From the NCBI RefSeq assembly GCF_036346875.1, contig NZ_CP107852.1:1364001-1428000 (forward strand): a stretch of DNA of 64,000 nucleotides, in the 5' to 3' direction. The DNA is from Nocardia sp. NBC_00508. Lineage in GTDB: Bacteria; Actinomycetota; Actinomycetes; Mycobacteriales; Mycobacteriaceae. The notes under the pieces are model-generated. The model saw only the letters and a program-made list of their open reading frames with translations, was not told where the DNA came from and ran no database searches. The position numbers were made by a program, and so were the translations under genes. Of the stretch, positions 47,566-55,479 are shown piece after piece (within the stretch, counting starts at the first letter, position 1; every line of letters starts with the position of its first letter).

Positions 47566-48073
47566 ATGAATACACATGACGCCGACCCAGCACTCACCCG
47601 CTGCCTGTACTACCGACGCGTCTGCGGACTGCCATGCTTCGTACACACCGAAACCCGGCGAATCACCCTGCGCCGGAGACATCGCCGCCGTCACCGTTCC
47701 CGAGTGGCTCGGCAGAATGGTGCACGACCACCTCGCCAGGCGATACCTCCTCGGACCCGTCATTGCACACGGCTCCCACCGCTGGACCATCCTCGCCCGC
47801 CCCGACGACACCGGCACACTCGCCGCCGACAGAGACATCTTCACCGCACTTCTGCGCGCAGCCGCGACGATCGTGCCCGACGGCGGCGAAATAGTCCTGC
47901 CCTCCCCCGGCGACGAGAACACCGGATACCGACGATGGGTCGTCGCACCACGCGACACCTTCCGGCCCCACATCAGCACCGTCGTGCAGTCGATCATCAG
48001 CTGTGCCGGATCGGGCCTGAAACCGCACAACCACAAGGGAATCCAAGGTCGCGACACACCACGTCGGTTGTAG
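47566..48073 (+). pseudogene. Third module gene, copy 1, frameshifted
   Basis: The first part (ADPALTRCLYYRRVCGLP, then RRITLR) matches the intact copy at 51357-51944. The second part (GDIAAVTVPEWLGRMVHDHL and onward) matches it in a different frame. Alignment of the two copies shows a net 2-base loss near 47674-47682. Either this copy is broken, or there is a sequencing error or a programmed shift. A separate ATG at 47576 opens the second frame but would lose the conserved N-terminus. Confidence 0.7.
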
Positions 48074-48138
48074 CTTTGCGGGACGTGGATCGCGATCGCC
48101 CCGTGCCCCTGACAAATCATCCACTGTCACCGACGGAT

Positions 48139-49191
48139 TCAGCGCCAAGCGACCAGCGAACGATTGACCTCCACTACACAGTCGCCGCCGCCACCATCCA
48201 CGGTCTGGTGGTAGTTCACAAGATTCCGCCGCCAGAACATGATCGAACCAGCGGACGCGAGACGCGTATACACGTCGTGGCTGGCCGAACCGACTTCCTG
48301 GTGTCGATTCAGGTTGCGCAGTGGGCGGCGCTGGTGCGTCCTTCGCGGAACTACCGGTGCGGCCATCGAGCCGCACACCCAGACTCCGGGCGACGAACTT
48401 CGGTGTATCCCGTAGGCCGCCCACAACGACGCGGAGGTATCGAAACTCAGCACCACGACGTCGCCGCGGAGTCTGAAGCGGCGAATAATCCGGCAGGCGA
48501 TGCGCGAATCCTCGGCGGGCGTGCAAAGGGCGAAGCCCTCGCTGTCGTACTCGACATGCATGAGTGCGCCCGGAAAGGCATAGGAGGCAATCCGTTTGCG
48601 GGTCAGCGACCAGGCCCGGAACGGGCCGATAGCCATGCAGAACAAGATGAAGCAGAGTATGAACACGACGCCGCCGCCCGCGCCGTCACCCAGCCCCTCG
48701 GAACCCTCGCGGATGACATTCACGACTATCAGCAGGCTGAACAGCCCGGCGGCCGAACCGAGGAACAGCAGGAACCGAATCGGATCGAAGCATGCGAAGA
48801 GGGCCGCACGATTGAGACGTCCCGCGGTCTGCGCGTCGGCGGCACAGTCGAAGACGAGCCGCTACCCGTCGGCCGCCGGGACGGACACAGCGGGCTCGTG
48901 GTGCTGCGCGTATGGCGGCGGGTATTGTCCACCACCTTGCTGCGGCACCGGATACTGCTGCGGCGACTGCGAATCGTGTGGCTCTGCATTCGGATGCGAC
49001 GGCTGCGGATATGGCTGCTGCGCTTGCGGTGGTGGTGCCTGCGGATACGGATGCTGTGCCCGCGGTTCTGGCTGCAATCCATGCAGATGCGGTTGTGGCG
49101 CTGGTGGATACGGTGCCCCCTGCGGCGGATGCCCGCCGTACGGACTCGGCATCGCGTTCGTATACGGCTCCCCAGCCGGATACGGATTCAC
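48139..49191 (-). pseudogene. Pro-rich membrane protein interrupted by an in-frame stop
   Basis: A single frame runs from the GTG at 49191 (VNPYPAGEPY, ribosome site AAGGAA) through a Pro/Gln-rich tail. It is interrupted by one TAG at 48862-48864, then continues with a hydrophobic segment (FLLFLGSAAGLFSLLIVVNV), a second one (GGVVFILCFILFCMAIG) and a YcxB-like stretch (GDVVVLSFDTSASLW). No start codon lies between the stop and the first membrane helix, so this is most simply a nonsense-interrupted gene. The last 60 residues look poorly conserved and may be frameshifted. Confidence 0.62.
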
Positions 49192-49240
49192 GTCGTTCGA
49201 GTTCCTTCCCTGCCGTGGAAGGCTAACCCGCGGCCGCCGG

Positions 49241-49285
49241 ATTCTCGTAATCATGAGGTCAGGGTTCAAGTCCTGGCCTCGATCC
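49241..49285 (+). other. tRNA-Thr(CGT)-like 3' fragment
   Basis: The anticodon-loop-like CTCGTAA (49244-49250) is followed by GGTCAGGGTTCAAGTCC, the layout of a tRNA-Thr variable and T arm, but there is no matching 5' half or good acceptor stem. It overlaps the 5' side of the interrupted gene and ends beside the second copy of the module. It may be a remnant attachment site. Confidence 0.35.
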
Positions 49286-49307
49286 TTCGCCGAGCCCAGC
49301 GGCCCGG

Positions 49308-49396
49308 CGTGGGGCCGACTGGCCCAACGCTTTTCGGAAGAGTGGGCCAGAACTGCCCTGCTTGCGACCCCGTGGTGAACGACGCACGTAGAAGCT
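49308..49396. repeat. Flanking repeat of the duplicated XRE module, copy B
   Basis: This is the partner of 45385-45480. It lies directly after the tRNA-like fragment. The shared sequence extends into the 3' end of the second XRE gene. Repeat distance is about 3.92 kb. Confidence 0.65.
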
Positions 49397-50612
49397 AGAT
49401 CCGCGCCGCGCGCTTGCCCAAGAACTCGCGCACCTCCGGTATTGCGGCATGCGTACGAACCGTGTTGGCGATTGCGTCGATGCGTTGGTGCAGGCGTGTA
49501 GAGGAGAGGGCGCTGATGGTGTCGAAGTTGTCAGTCAGCATGGCACACGCTTGGGCGACGTCACCAGCATTGACGAGGTTACGAGCGAGGTTGAGCTGCC
49601 AGGCGGCGCGTTCTCGTGGCCAAGCCGACGAACTGTCGATGGCGGCTTGTATGTGGACGGTCGCTGCATCGTGTTTGCCAACCCGCATGTGGGCCTTACC
49701 AGTGATGAACCTGAGTTCAGCCTCGGGCAGGAACACCCAGTCCGGGTCATGTCCCCGACTGGATTCATACGCACGGTACGCCCGGGTAATCGCCGCCGCC
49801 ATTGCGGCCTCGTCGCCGCTTGCTCCGTGGGCATCGGCCTCACGGATCGCCATCAATGCTCGCAGCTTCGGACCGCCGTCACGAAGTGCCGCCCGCGATG
49901 CGGCCTGTGCGTACTGTGCGGCCACGTGATTCGCTCTCATCTCTCCGGGACCGCTCACCATGAGGCAACTGGCGTTGCCCAAGGCATGCGCCGCCGCGAT
50001 CCCATCACCCGCCGCGGTGGCAGCATGCACAGCGTCCGAATAGTAGCGGCGAGCATCGTCGAGCCGACCTGCGTCGTAGTGGACCCAACCCGCAGCGGTC
50101 ATCATTTCGGCGCATGCGCTGGTGAGCGTCCGCCCGACATCCTCGGTGTAGCTGCCATGGTTGAGCAGCTGCTCGACGTAGCGAACTTGGTTGGCGGCCA
50201 CCCGGCACAACCGGTCGCCGCCTACCACCAAATCCAGCTCGTGGATCTGGTTCACGCTCTCATTGATGGCAGCGACATCGCTTGCGCCGACCTTCACGGA
50301 TGTCGATTGCGAATGGACTGAGGCGGTTGCCGACGTCATGGCGGCCCCCGCACTCCCTAGTACCCCTGCTCTGAAGAAGTTGCGACGGTCCACATCTGCC
50401 TCCTGGTCCGACTCCACCACCAGTATGGCAAGCGGAACCCCGAGTGCACGAGCCACGAGCCGGAGGACGCGCACATCATGGGAGGCAGGGCCGCCTCGCT
50501 CCAAACCGGAGACAGCGGGCTGCGAGAAGTTGAGGAGCGCACCCAGCTCGCTCTGGGTCATGCCGAGGGATTTCCTGATCCGCCGGATGACTTCGCCGGT
50601 CGTCATGTGCAT
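49395..50612 (-). CDS. XRE-family regulator with internal Tat-like motif, module copy 2
   Basis: The 405-residue paralog of the copy-1 regulator has the same helix-turn-helix (VIRRIRKSLGMTQSELGALL) and the same internal DRRNFFRAGVLGSAGAAM. Sequence differences are spread over the protein, mostly conservative, so both copies appear to be under selection. The ATG at 50612 (MHMTTGEV) matches the start chosen in copy 1. It is divergent from an intact three-gene set. Confidence 0.86.
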   Translation of the reverse strand: MHMTTGEVIRRIRKSLGMTQSELGALLNFSQPAVSGLERGGPASHDVRVLRLVARALGVPLAILVVESDQEADVDRRNFFRAGVLGSAGAAMTSATASVHSQSTSVKVGASDVAAINESVNQIHELDLVVGGDRLCRVAANQVRYVEQLLNHGSYTEDVGRTLTSACAEMMTAAGWVHYDAGRLDDARRYYSDAVHAATAAGDGIAAAHALGNASCLMVSGPGEMRANHVAAQYAQAASRAALRDGGPKLRALMAIREADAHGASGDEAAMAAAITRAYRAYESSRGHDPDWVFLPEAELRFITGKAHMRVGKHDAATVHIQAAIDSSSAWPRERAAWQLNLARNLVNAGDVAQACAMLTDNFDTISALSSTRLHQRIDAIANTVRTHAAIPEVREFLGKRAARI

Positions 50613-50901
50613 GTCCAGCGCCCCCACAAATTGTCGGTTGAATTTCCCCTGAGCGATCCGCCCGAGAGCGGCGGCCTCCGCAGGATATACGCCTCATCCG
50701 ATAGCTGGAACGGAAACCGGAATCTGCGCTCCCACCTGGCGGTTTCCTGGCCATAGCGTTCGGCGGCAGGTGCCCGGTGCCGGGCCGACGCCGCGCCTTT
50801 AGCGACGCACTGGCCCGCCAGAGTGGCGGACCGGTGGCGACAGCCCCCGGCATCGGGCACCACCGATCAAGGGGTGCTCGAAACAGAGAGGCATCACGTC
50901 C
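50613..50901. promoter_or_regulatory. Divergent promoter region of module copy 2
   Basis: It aligns with 46697-46982, including a shared GATATACGC and CCGGAATCTG. It probably carries the operators of the XRE regulator for both directions. Confidence 0.6.
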
Positions 50902-51111
50902 ATGAATTCCCTTGCCGTGTACCAGCTCGTCGTACTGAGCGACGCAACCGCCCATCAGGTTCCGACGCTGCCGTTCACCATCGACCAAGCCCACGAGGTG
51001 ATGCGGGTTCACGTGGCCTGCCGTGCGAGACTCTGCGCCCGCAAAGCGGCAGCACGGCAGGTGCTGATCGACAGCGGCCGGATGGTGCCGGACACCAGCA
51101 AGCCGCAGTGA
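50902..51111 (+). CDS. Small conserved protein of the XRE module, copy 2
   Basis: The 69-residue protein (MNSLAVYQLVVLSDATAHQV start) is preceded by GAGAGG, and its stop overlaps the next start. It is a paralog of the 46983 protein, with the same ending RMVPDTSKPQ. Function unknown. Confidence 0.72.
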   Translation: MNSLAVYQLVVLSDATAHQVPTLPFTIDQAHEVMRVHVACRARLCARKAAARQVLIDSGRMVPDTSKPQ

Positions 51112-51326
51112 ACCCAGGCAACCCACCCGAACCACCGGGCCCGCGCCGAATCCGCCACATTCGCATCGAATCCGGCGCACTGCGCTTGGACTACCGGGCC
51201 AGCTCCGAACAAGCCGAAAGCGTGGCCGATCACCTCACCCGGCGTTTCCCGGAGCTCACCGTGACCGTCGATGACGAGCTTCACGACGACCTCCCGCCTT
51301 TGCCCTGCGCGCAGCTCTGGGACTGA
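51108..51326 (+). CDS. Second small conserved protein of the XRE module, copy 2
   Basis: The 72-residue protein starts at GTG 51108, overlapping the previous stop (GTGA). It shares HIRIESGALRLDYRA and PPLPCAQLWD with copy 1. Small alpha/beta pattern; no known function. Confidence 0.7.
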   Translation: MNPGNPPEPPGPRRIRHIRIESGALRLDYRASSEQAESVADHLTRRFPELTVTVDDELHDDLPPLPCAQLWD

Positions 51327-51356
51327 TCTGCTCCGACATCAGCCCTCGAAATACGA

Positions 51357-51944
51357 ATGGACACACGACAAATGCCGCACAAGCCGGACCGTGATCCTGC
51401 GCCACCCCAATCGGTTCGCCACTGCGAGCCGGCCACAAGTCGACCCGCCGACCCCACACTCACCCGCTGTCTGCATTACCGGCGCATCTGCGGCCTGCCG
51501 TGCTTTGTGGACGACGAAAGCGGGCGAATCACCCTGCGCGCAGGTGCCGTCGCCGCCGTCACGGTCCCTGAATGGCTCGGCGAAATGGTCCACGCTGACC
51601 TCGCCCGGCAATATCTACTCGGTCCAGTCGTCGCACACGGGTCCGGGCGCTGGACCATCCTCACCCGTCCCGACGACACCGGCGCACTAGCCGCCGACAG
51701 CGACATCTTCACCGCCCTACTGCGCGCAGCCGCGACGATCGTCCCCGACGGCGGCGAAGTAGTCCTGCCCTCCCCCTGCGACGAAAGGACCGGGTACCGT
51801 CGATGGGTTGTCGCACCACGCGATATGTTCCGGCCGCATATCAGCACCGTCGTGCACTCGATCATCACGTGTGCGGGTATGCGTCCGGACGCGCGCCGCC
51901 ACAGTGGAATTCACGATCGCGACACACCACCACACTGCATGTAG
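51357..51944 (+). CDS. Third conserved protein of the XRE module, intact copy
   Basis: The 195-residue protein has a Cys-containing N-terminus (TLTRCLHYRRICGLPCFVDD) and a central domain with VPEWLGEMV and GSGRWTILTRPDD. A C-terminal motif GYRRWVVAPRDMFRP follows. It is the intact version of the frameshifted 47566 gene. No known domain is recognised. The ATG at 51357 or 51372 may be the start. Confidence 0.7.
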   Translation: MDTRQMPHKPDRDPAPPQSVRHCEPATSRPADPTLTRCLHYRRICGLPCFVDDESGRITLRAGAVAAVTVPEWLGEMVHADLARQYLLGPVVAHGSGRWTILTRPDDTGALAADSDIFTALLRAAATIVPDGGEVVLPSPCDERTGYRRWVVAPRDMFRPHISTVVHSIITCAGMRPDARRHSGIHDRDTPPHCM

Positions 51945-52309
51945 CTCGGCATCAGTGCTAGGCAATCGGCGACAGTCGTATCGAATAGTTCGCTGCACCA
52001 GTCAGATTCGTTCCGGCCCATGATGAGAAGAGTCCTGGCCGACAAGCCCAGCGACGCGCCATCTCCTCGACAGTGGCGCGGTAGGGACAAGCATCTCGGT
52101 AGCCGGAATTGCCTCGAAGCAGCGAACACCGTCGGAAGCGCACACGTCGTGACCGATCGACTCGAACGCCGAACCACCTGGTCTCAGCCGCGCGCAGGCT
52201 GTCCGCGTACTCGACCGCGAGAAGGACCCGAATCCGGTGGAACCGAACTCCGCATCGGTGCGTCCTACACTTCAGGGACGACTCTGACGGCCCAGATCGG
52301 GAGGCTTCG
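51945..52309. other. Gene-free region
   Basis: No supported gene lies here. It precedes the DUF3558 lipoprotein gene and should contain its promoter. Confidence 0.45.
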
Positions 52310-52846
52310 GTGGGACGACGAACGATGGCGACGATTGCGGCGCTCGCTGGTGTGGTGCTGGTTGCCTCGGGGTGCGGATCGAACACGAACGGCACAGCCA
52401 CACCGAGTACGGACATGTCGGCGGCCACGGCAATGCTGTGGGATCCGTGTACGCAGGTTTCGAACAGCACATTGCAGCAGATCGGCGTCCGTGCAGACAC
52501 GAAACGTTCGGGTGTTGCCGGTGTCGAAGAGCCGGGGTGGAAAGTGTGTTCGTGGAATAATGAGGATTTCAACCTGGGAGTCTCCACGACGATCCACACC
52601 GTCGACGATTTCAAGGCCAAGCCGGACAATATCGACTTCTCCGACATCTCGATCGCGGGGCGCGATGGTGTCCAACATCGGAGGTCCTCCGACAGGTTCA
52701 ACGAGCTTTGCGATCTCGTCTTTCCCGCGAGCTCCGGCTCGTACGGAGTAACAATCTCCAACCGCGCGTCGTCTAAGAACCCGACCGAGCCGTGCGCGAG
52801 TGCACGCGCCGCTGCGGCGGTCCTCGTACCGAGCTTTCCGCACTGA
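52310..52846 (+). CDS. DUF3558-type lipoprotein
   Basis: The 178-residue protein has a lipobox VLVASGC near residues 15-21. It carries the DUF3558 pattern: MLWDPCTQVSNSTLQQIG, later VCSWNN and FNELCDLVF, with Cys pairs. It is likely membrane-anchored on the outer face. DUF3558 proteins often sit beside ESX genes in Nocardia and relatives, as here. GTG at 52310 is preceded by GGGAGG. Confidence 0.78.
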   Translation: MGRRTMATIAALAGVVLVASGCGSNTNGTATPSTDMSAATAMLWDPCTQVSNSTLQQIGVRADTKRSGVAGVEEPGWKVCSWNNEDFNLGVSTTIHTVDDFKAKPDNIDFSDISIAGRDGVQHRRSSDRFNELCDLVFPASSGSYGVTISNRASSKNPTEPCASARAAAAVLVPSFPH

Positions 52847-52864
52847 CTGGAAGGGCATAATCAA

Positions 52865-53239
52865 ATGGCACTGGGCGAAGATGTATCACGCTGGCGTTAT
52901 CTCGCCGATGAAGCCAAGGCGGGCCGCTTGTATCTCGACAAGTCGGTCGCGCAAGCGTGCCGCGACGCGTGCAGTCGTCAGATCGACCTCTACGACCAGC
53001 TGCGCGATGATCTGCAGTGGGTAAGCAAGGTAGGCGGCTTCGGCCGCTTCGACTGCGCAGACGAACTCGCAAAGATGCTGGGCGGCAAGGCCATCGGCGG
53101 CGAAGGCGACGTAGACTCCGCACTGAAGGAGCACATCGAGGTGCTGACCCTGATGCGTGACACGATCCAGGTCTCCGTGGACCGGATCGGCGCCGTGGAC
53201 GAGACCAACGCACAGAACACCAATACTCTGTTGAGCTGA
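52865..53239 (+). CDS. Helical ESX-associated protein
   Basis: The 124-residue all-helical protein (MALGEDVSRWRYLADEAKAG start) has the size and helical make-up of small ESX-associated proteins. It starts 18 bases after the DUF3558 stop, preceded by GGAAGGG, and is 7 bases before the PPE-like gene. This position fits a secretion partner or chaperone. No further function can be seen. Confidence 0.68.
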   Translation: MALGEDVSRWRYLADEAKAGRLYLDKSVAQACRDACSRQIDLYDQLRDDLQWVSKVGGFGRFDCADELAKMLGGKAIGGEGDVDSALKEHIEVLTLMRDTIQVSVDRIGAVDETNAQNTNTLLS

Positions 53240-53246
53240 TCGGGGG

Positions 53247-54503
53247 ATGATCGTGGGTCTGCCATTCTTGGTCGCGATCGGCGCAGCGCTTTATGAGCAG
53301 TCGAAATCCGGCCCGCCCGACAGTGGTTCGCGGGATGAGAGTGCCGACGCGGCCATCGCGCGCAACCGCATCGCCGAGATCATGCGCGGTGGTACCGAAG
53401 TACAGACCCAGTCGCCGAAGGTTCCGGAGAGTGCCTACAAGAATCCGGACGGCATCGACGATCTCTATGAACGCGTGCAAGCGATGTCGCTCACCGATGT
53501 CGTCGCGCTGCATCAGCGGTGGGAGTCCATTCGGAACCGGCTGGAGCAGGGCTTGCGAGGTTTCGCTCCGGATATCGGCAAGGCGATGGAAGGAAAGTGG
53601 GAGGGCGCGGCGGCGAAAGGGGCGGCGGACGGGGTCGAAGAGTACGTGGACAAGTCCGGCGGGCTGATCAGTTCGGTGCAAGTCATCGCTGAGAAGGTGA
53701 AGATAATCCGGTCGGGCATCGAGGTCACGCGGCCCGCCGTGCAGGAGGCGCCGAGCCACACGTGGACCAGCGACGTGGCGGGCTGGGTGCCCGGACCGAC
53801 GTGGAAGCTGAACCAGCATCGTGCCGATGCCGCACACGACTCTTCGGTGAACGTCGTCAGGAACGTCTTCTATCCTGCGGTCCGGGAGGCCGACACGGGC
53901 GTTCCGCTGGTGCCCAAACCGTACAACCCCGCGCACGAGTCGGGCGGCCAGCCATTCGCACCGAACAACGACCGGCAACCTCGATCGCCCGGTCCCGGCG
54001 ACAGACCCACGAGCGCGCAAACCGCACAGCCACCGAGTGCGCAGGATGCATCGGCGAACACCGCCCCAACAGACGCAAATCCGCATGCCGAGCAACAGAA
54101 AGCAACCGACCAGACGAGGCCCTCGAGCACCGAACCGTCGACGCAACCGGCGAGCACCACCCCCGGCACCGATCCATCACCGACCCGCCCCGGAACGCCG
54201 AGTCCCGGCTCTCCCGGCACACCGAACCCCGGCGGGCCCGGCCTGGGCACCCCGGCGCCCGGCCGCAGTGTCAACGGCGTCCCGTCTGCTCCGACCACTG
54301 CGCCCGCGGCACGTTCCGGCACAGGGCGTCCCGGTGTGGCCGGGATGCCGGGCATGGTGCCGCCCGGCGCCCGCGGCAAAGGCGACGATGACAAGGAACA
54401 CCAGGTCAAGGACTACCTGGTGAACCAGCGCAACGGCGAGGAACTCACCGGGCTCGGCGAGGAGAACAGGGCGAAGACGGTTCCGCCGGTGATCGGCGCA
54501 TGA
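53247..54503 (+). CDS. PPE/WXG100-like large ESX protein with Pro-rich region
   Basis: The 418-residue protein has a helical N-terminal half with a WxG-type motif (GKWEGAAAKGA near 130), then a long Pro/Ser/Thr-rich region (about 225-370). The conserved tail includes PGMVPPGARG and DDDKEHQVKDYLV. That tail is common in ESX-associated proteins of Nocardia and Rhodococcus. The first ATG is at 53247; a GTG at 53253 has a better-spaced GGGGG upstream. Confidence 0.7.
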   Translation: MIVGLPFLVAIGAALYEQSKSGPPDSGSRDESADAAIARNRIAEIMRGGTEVQTQSPKVPESAYKNPDGIDDLYERVQAMSLTDVVALHQRWESIRNRLEQGLRGFAPDIGKAMEGKWEGAAAKGAADGVEEYVDKSGGLISSVQVIAEKVKIIRSGIEVTRPAVQEAPSHTWTSDVAGWVPGPTWKLNQHRADAAHDSSVNVVRNVFYPAVREADTGVPLVPKPYNPAHESGGQPFAPNNDRQPRSPGPGDRPTSAQTAQPPSAQDASANTAPTDANPHAEQQKATDQTRPSSTEPSTQPASTTPGTDPSPTRPGTPSPGSPGTPNPGGPGLGTPAPGRSVNGVPSAPTTAPAARSGTGRPGVAGMPGMVPPGARGKGDDDKEHQVKDYLVNQRNGEELTGLGEENRAKTVPPVIGA

Positions 54504-54573
54504 GCGCCCGAAGCGTCGGCGCCGCGCTGCCACGCACGACACGGCTGCTGTACTCGGCGGACGAACCGGCGTC

Positions 54574-55335
54574 ATGAGCCGACAGGAGTGGTCGTTCACG
54601 GCGCTCGGCTTCACCGTGCTGTGGCGGGCCGCGGAGCGCGACGTGCTCCCGTATCCGCTGCAGTACCGGTCCACCGCGGAAACGGTCGCCGACTACGAGG
54701 CGGAGTGGAAGTCGGAAGCCGCGGGACTGCACGAGCGTTGGGACGAGTCCCTGTACGGTGCGCTGCGCGTGCTGGCCGAACCCGAGGCGCGCATCGAGGT
54801 CGCGGGACTCGAGGGACAGGACAAGCTGCGCATCCACGCCGCCGTGCAGTACCGGCACGCCGTGCTGCTGGTGCAGGAACCGACCTCGTCGCCGGATCGC
54901 GGTGGGGCCGTGCACATGTCGCTGATCGACGCGGCGCAGGTGAGCCGTCGCGTCGTCGACGTGCTCCCGGACGCTCCGCGCGGCGGCGGCCCCGGCATCG
55001 AGGTCTCCCGGCACGACCTCGACACCGAGAACGAGGAACCGTACCGGGTCGGGGCGCCTCCCCCGCCCCGCGCTCGAGCCGGACAGTTCTTCGAACGCCC
55101 CCGCACCACCGTCGCCCACGTCGCGGTCTACGCAGGCCCCGCGTGGGACAACCGACCAGCACCCGCACGAGGCTTCCACGTGATGGACTACCCAGACGGC
55201 CGCTACCTCGTCCACAGCGCGGCCACCATCAAAGCCGTTCCCGCCGACAAGACCGGCATACGGAGCCAACTCGACCGAGTCGTGCAGGCCACTGTCGAGG
55301 GTTATCGCGAGGAGAACGATCCGAGCTACCGCTGA
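54574..55335 (+). CDS. EspG-family ESX secretion-associated chaperone
   Basis: The 253-residue protein starts MSRQEWSFTALGFTVLW and follows the EspG layout; EspG proteins bind PE-PPE-type substrates and deliver them to the ESX machine. It follows the PPE-like gene by 70 bases, so the two are probably a substrate-chaperone pair. No ESX core gene (eccB-E, mycP) is in the window. Confidence 0.8.
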   Translation: MSRQEWSFTALGFTVLWRAAERDVLPYPLQYRSTAETVADYEAEWKSEAAGLHERWDESLYGALRVLAEPEARIEVAGLEGQDKLRIHAAVQYRHAVLLVQEPTSSPDRGGAVHMSLIDAAQVSRRVVDVLPDAPRGGGPGIEVSRHDLDTENEEPYRVGAPPPPRARAGQFFERPRTTVAHVAVYAGPAWDNRPAPARGFHVMDYPDGRYLVHSAATIKAVPADKTGIRSQLDRVVQATVEGYREENDPSYR

Positions 55336-55479
55336 TCCCCGATCGGTCCCGCCCGGGTGCCCCGGGTATGCCGACTCCGCCGCTGATCACCGCATAGATC
55401 CAGGGCGGCAACGCCCCGAATGTCGGTGCCCCTTGCTAACTTTCGTTCCGTTCTGATCTGACGAAATAGGCGAGGCACT

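Noticed and set aside
49241..49285. Functional tRNA-Thr gene
   Set aside because: Only the 3' half is recognisable. The D arm, 5' acceptor strand and anticodon stem do not fit, so I report only a fragment.
47566..49398. A 610-codon open frame on the plus strand
   Set aside because: Only its first 35 or so codons match the module protein. The rest is Arg/His-rich and antisense to the interrupted membrane protein, so it is a shadow after a frameshift.
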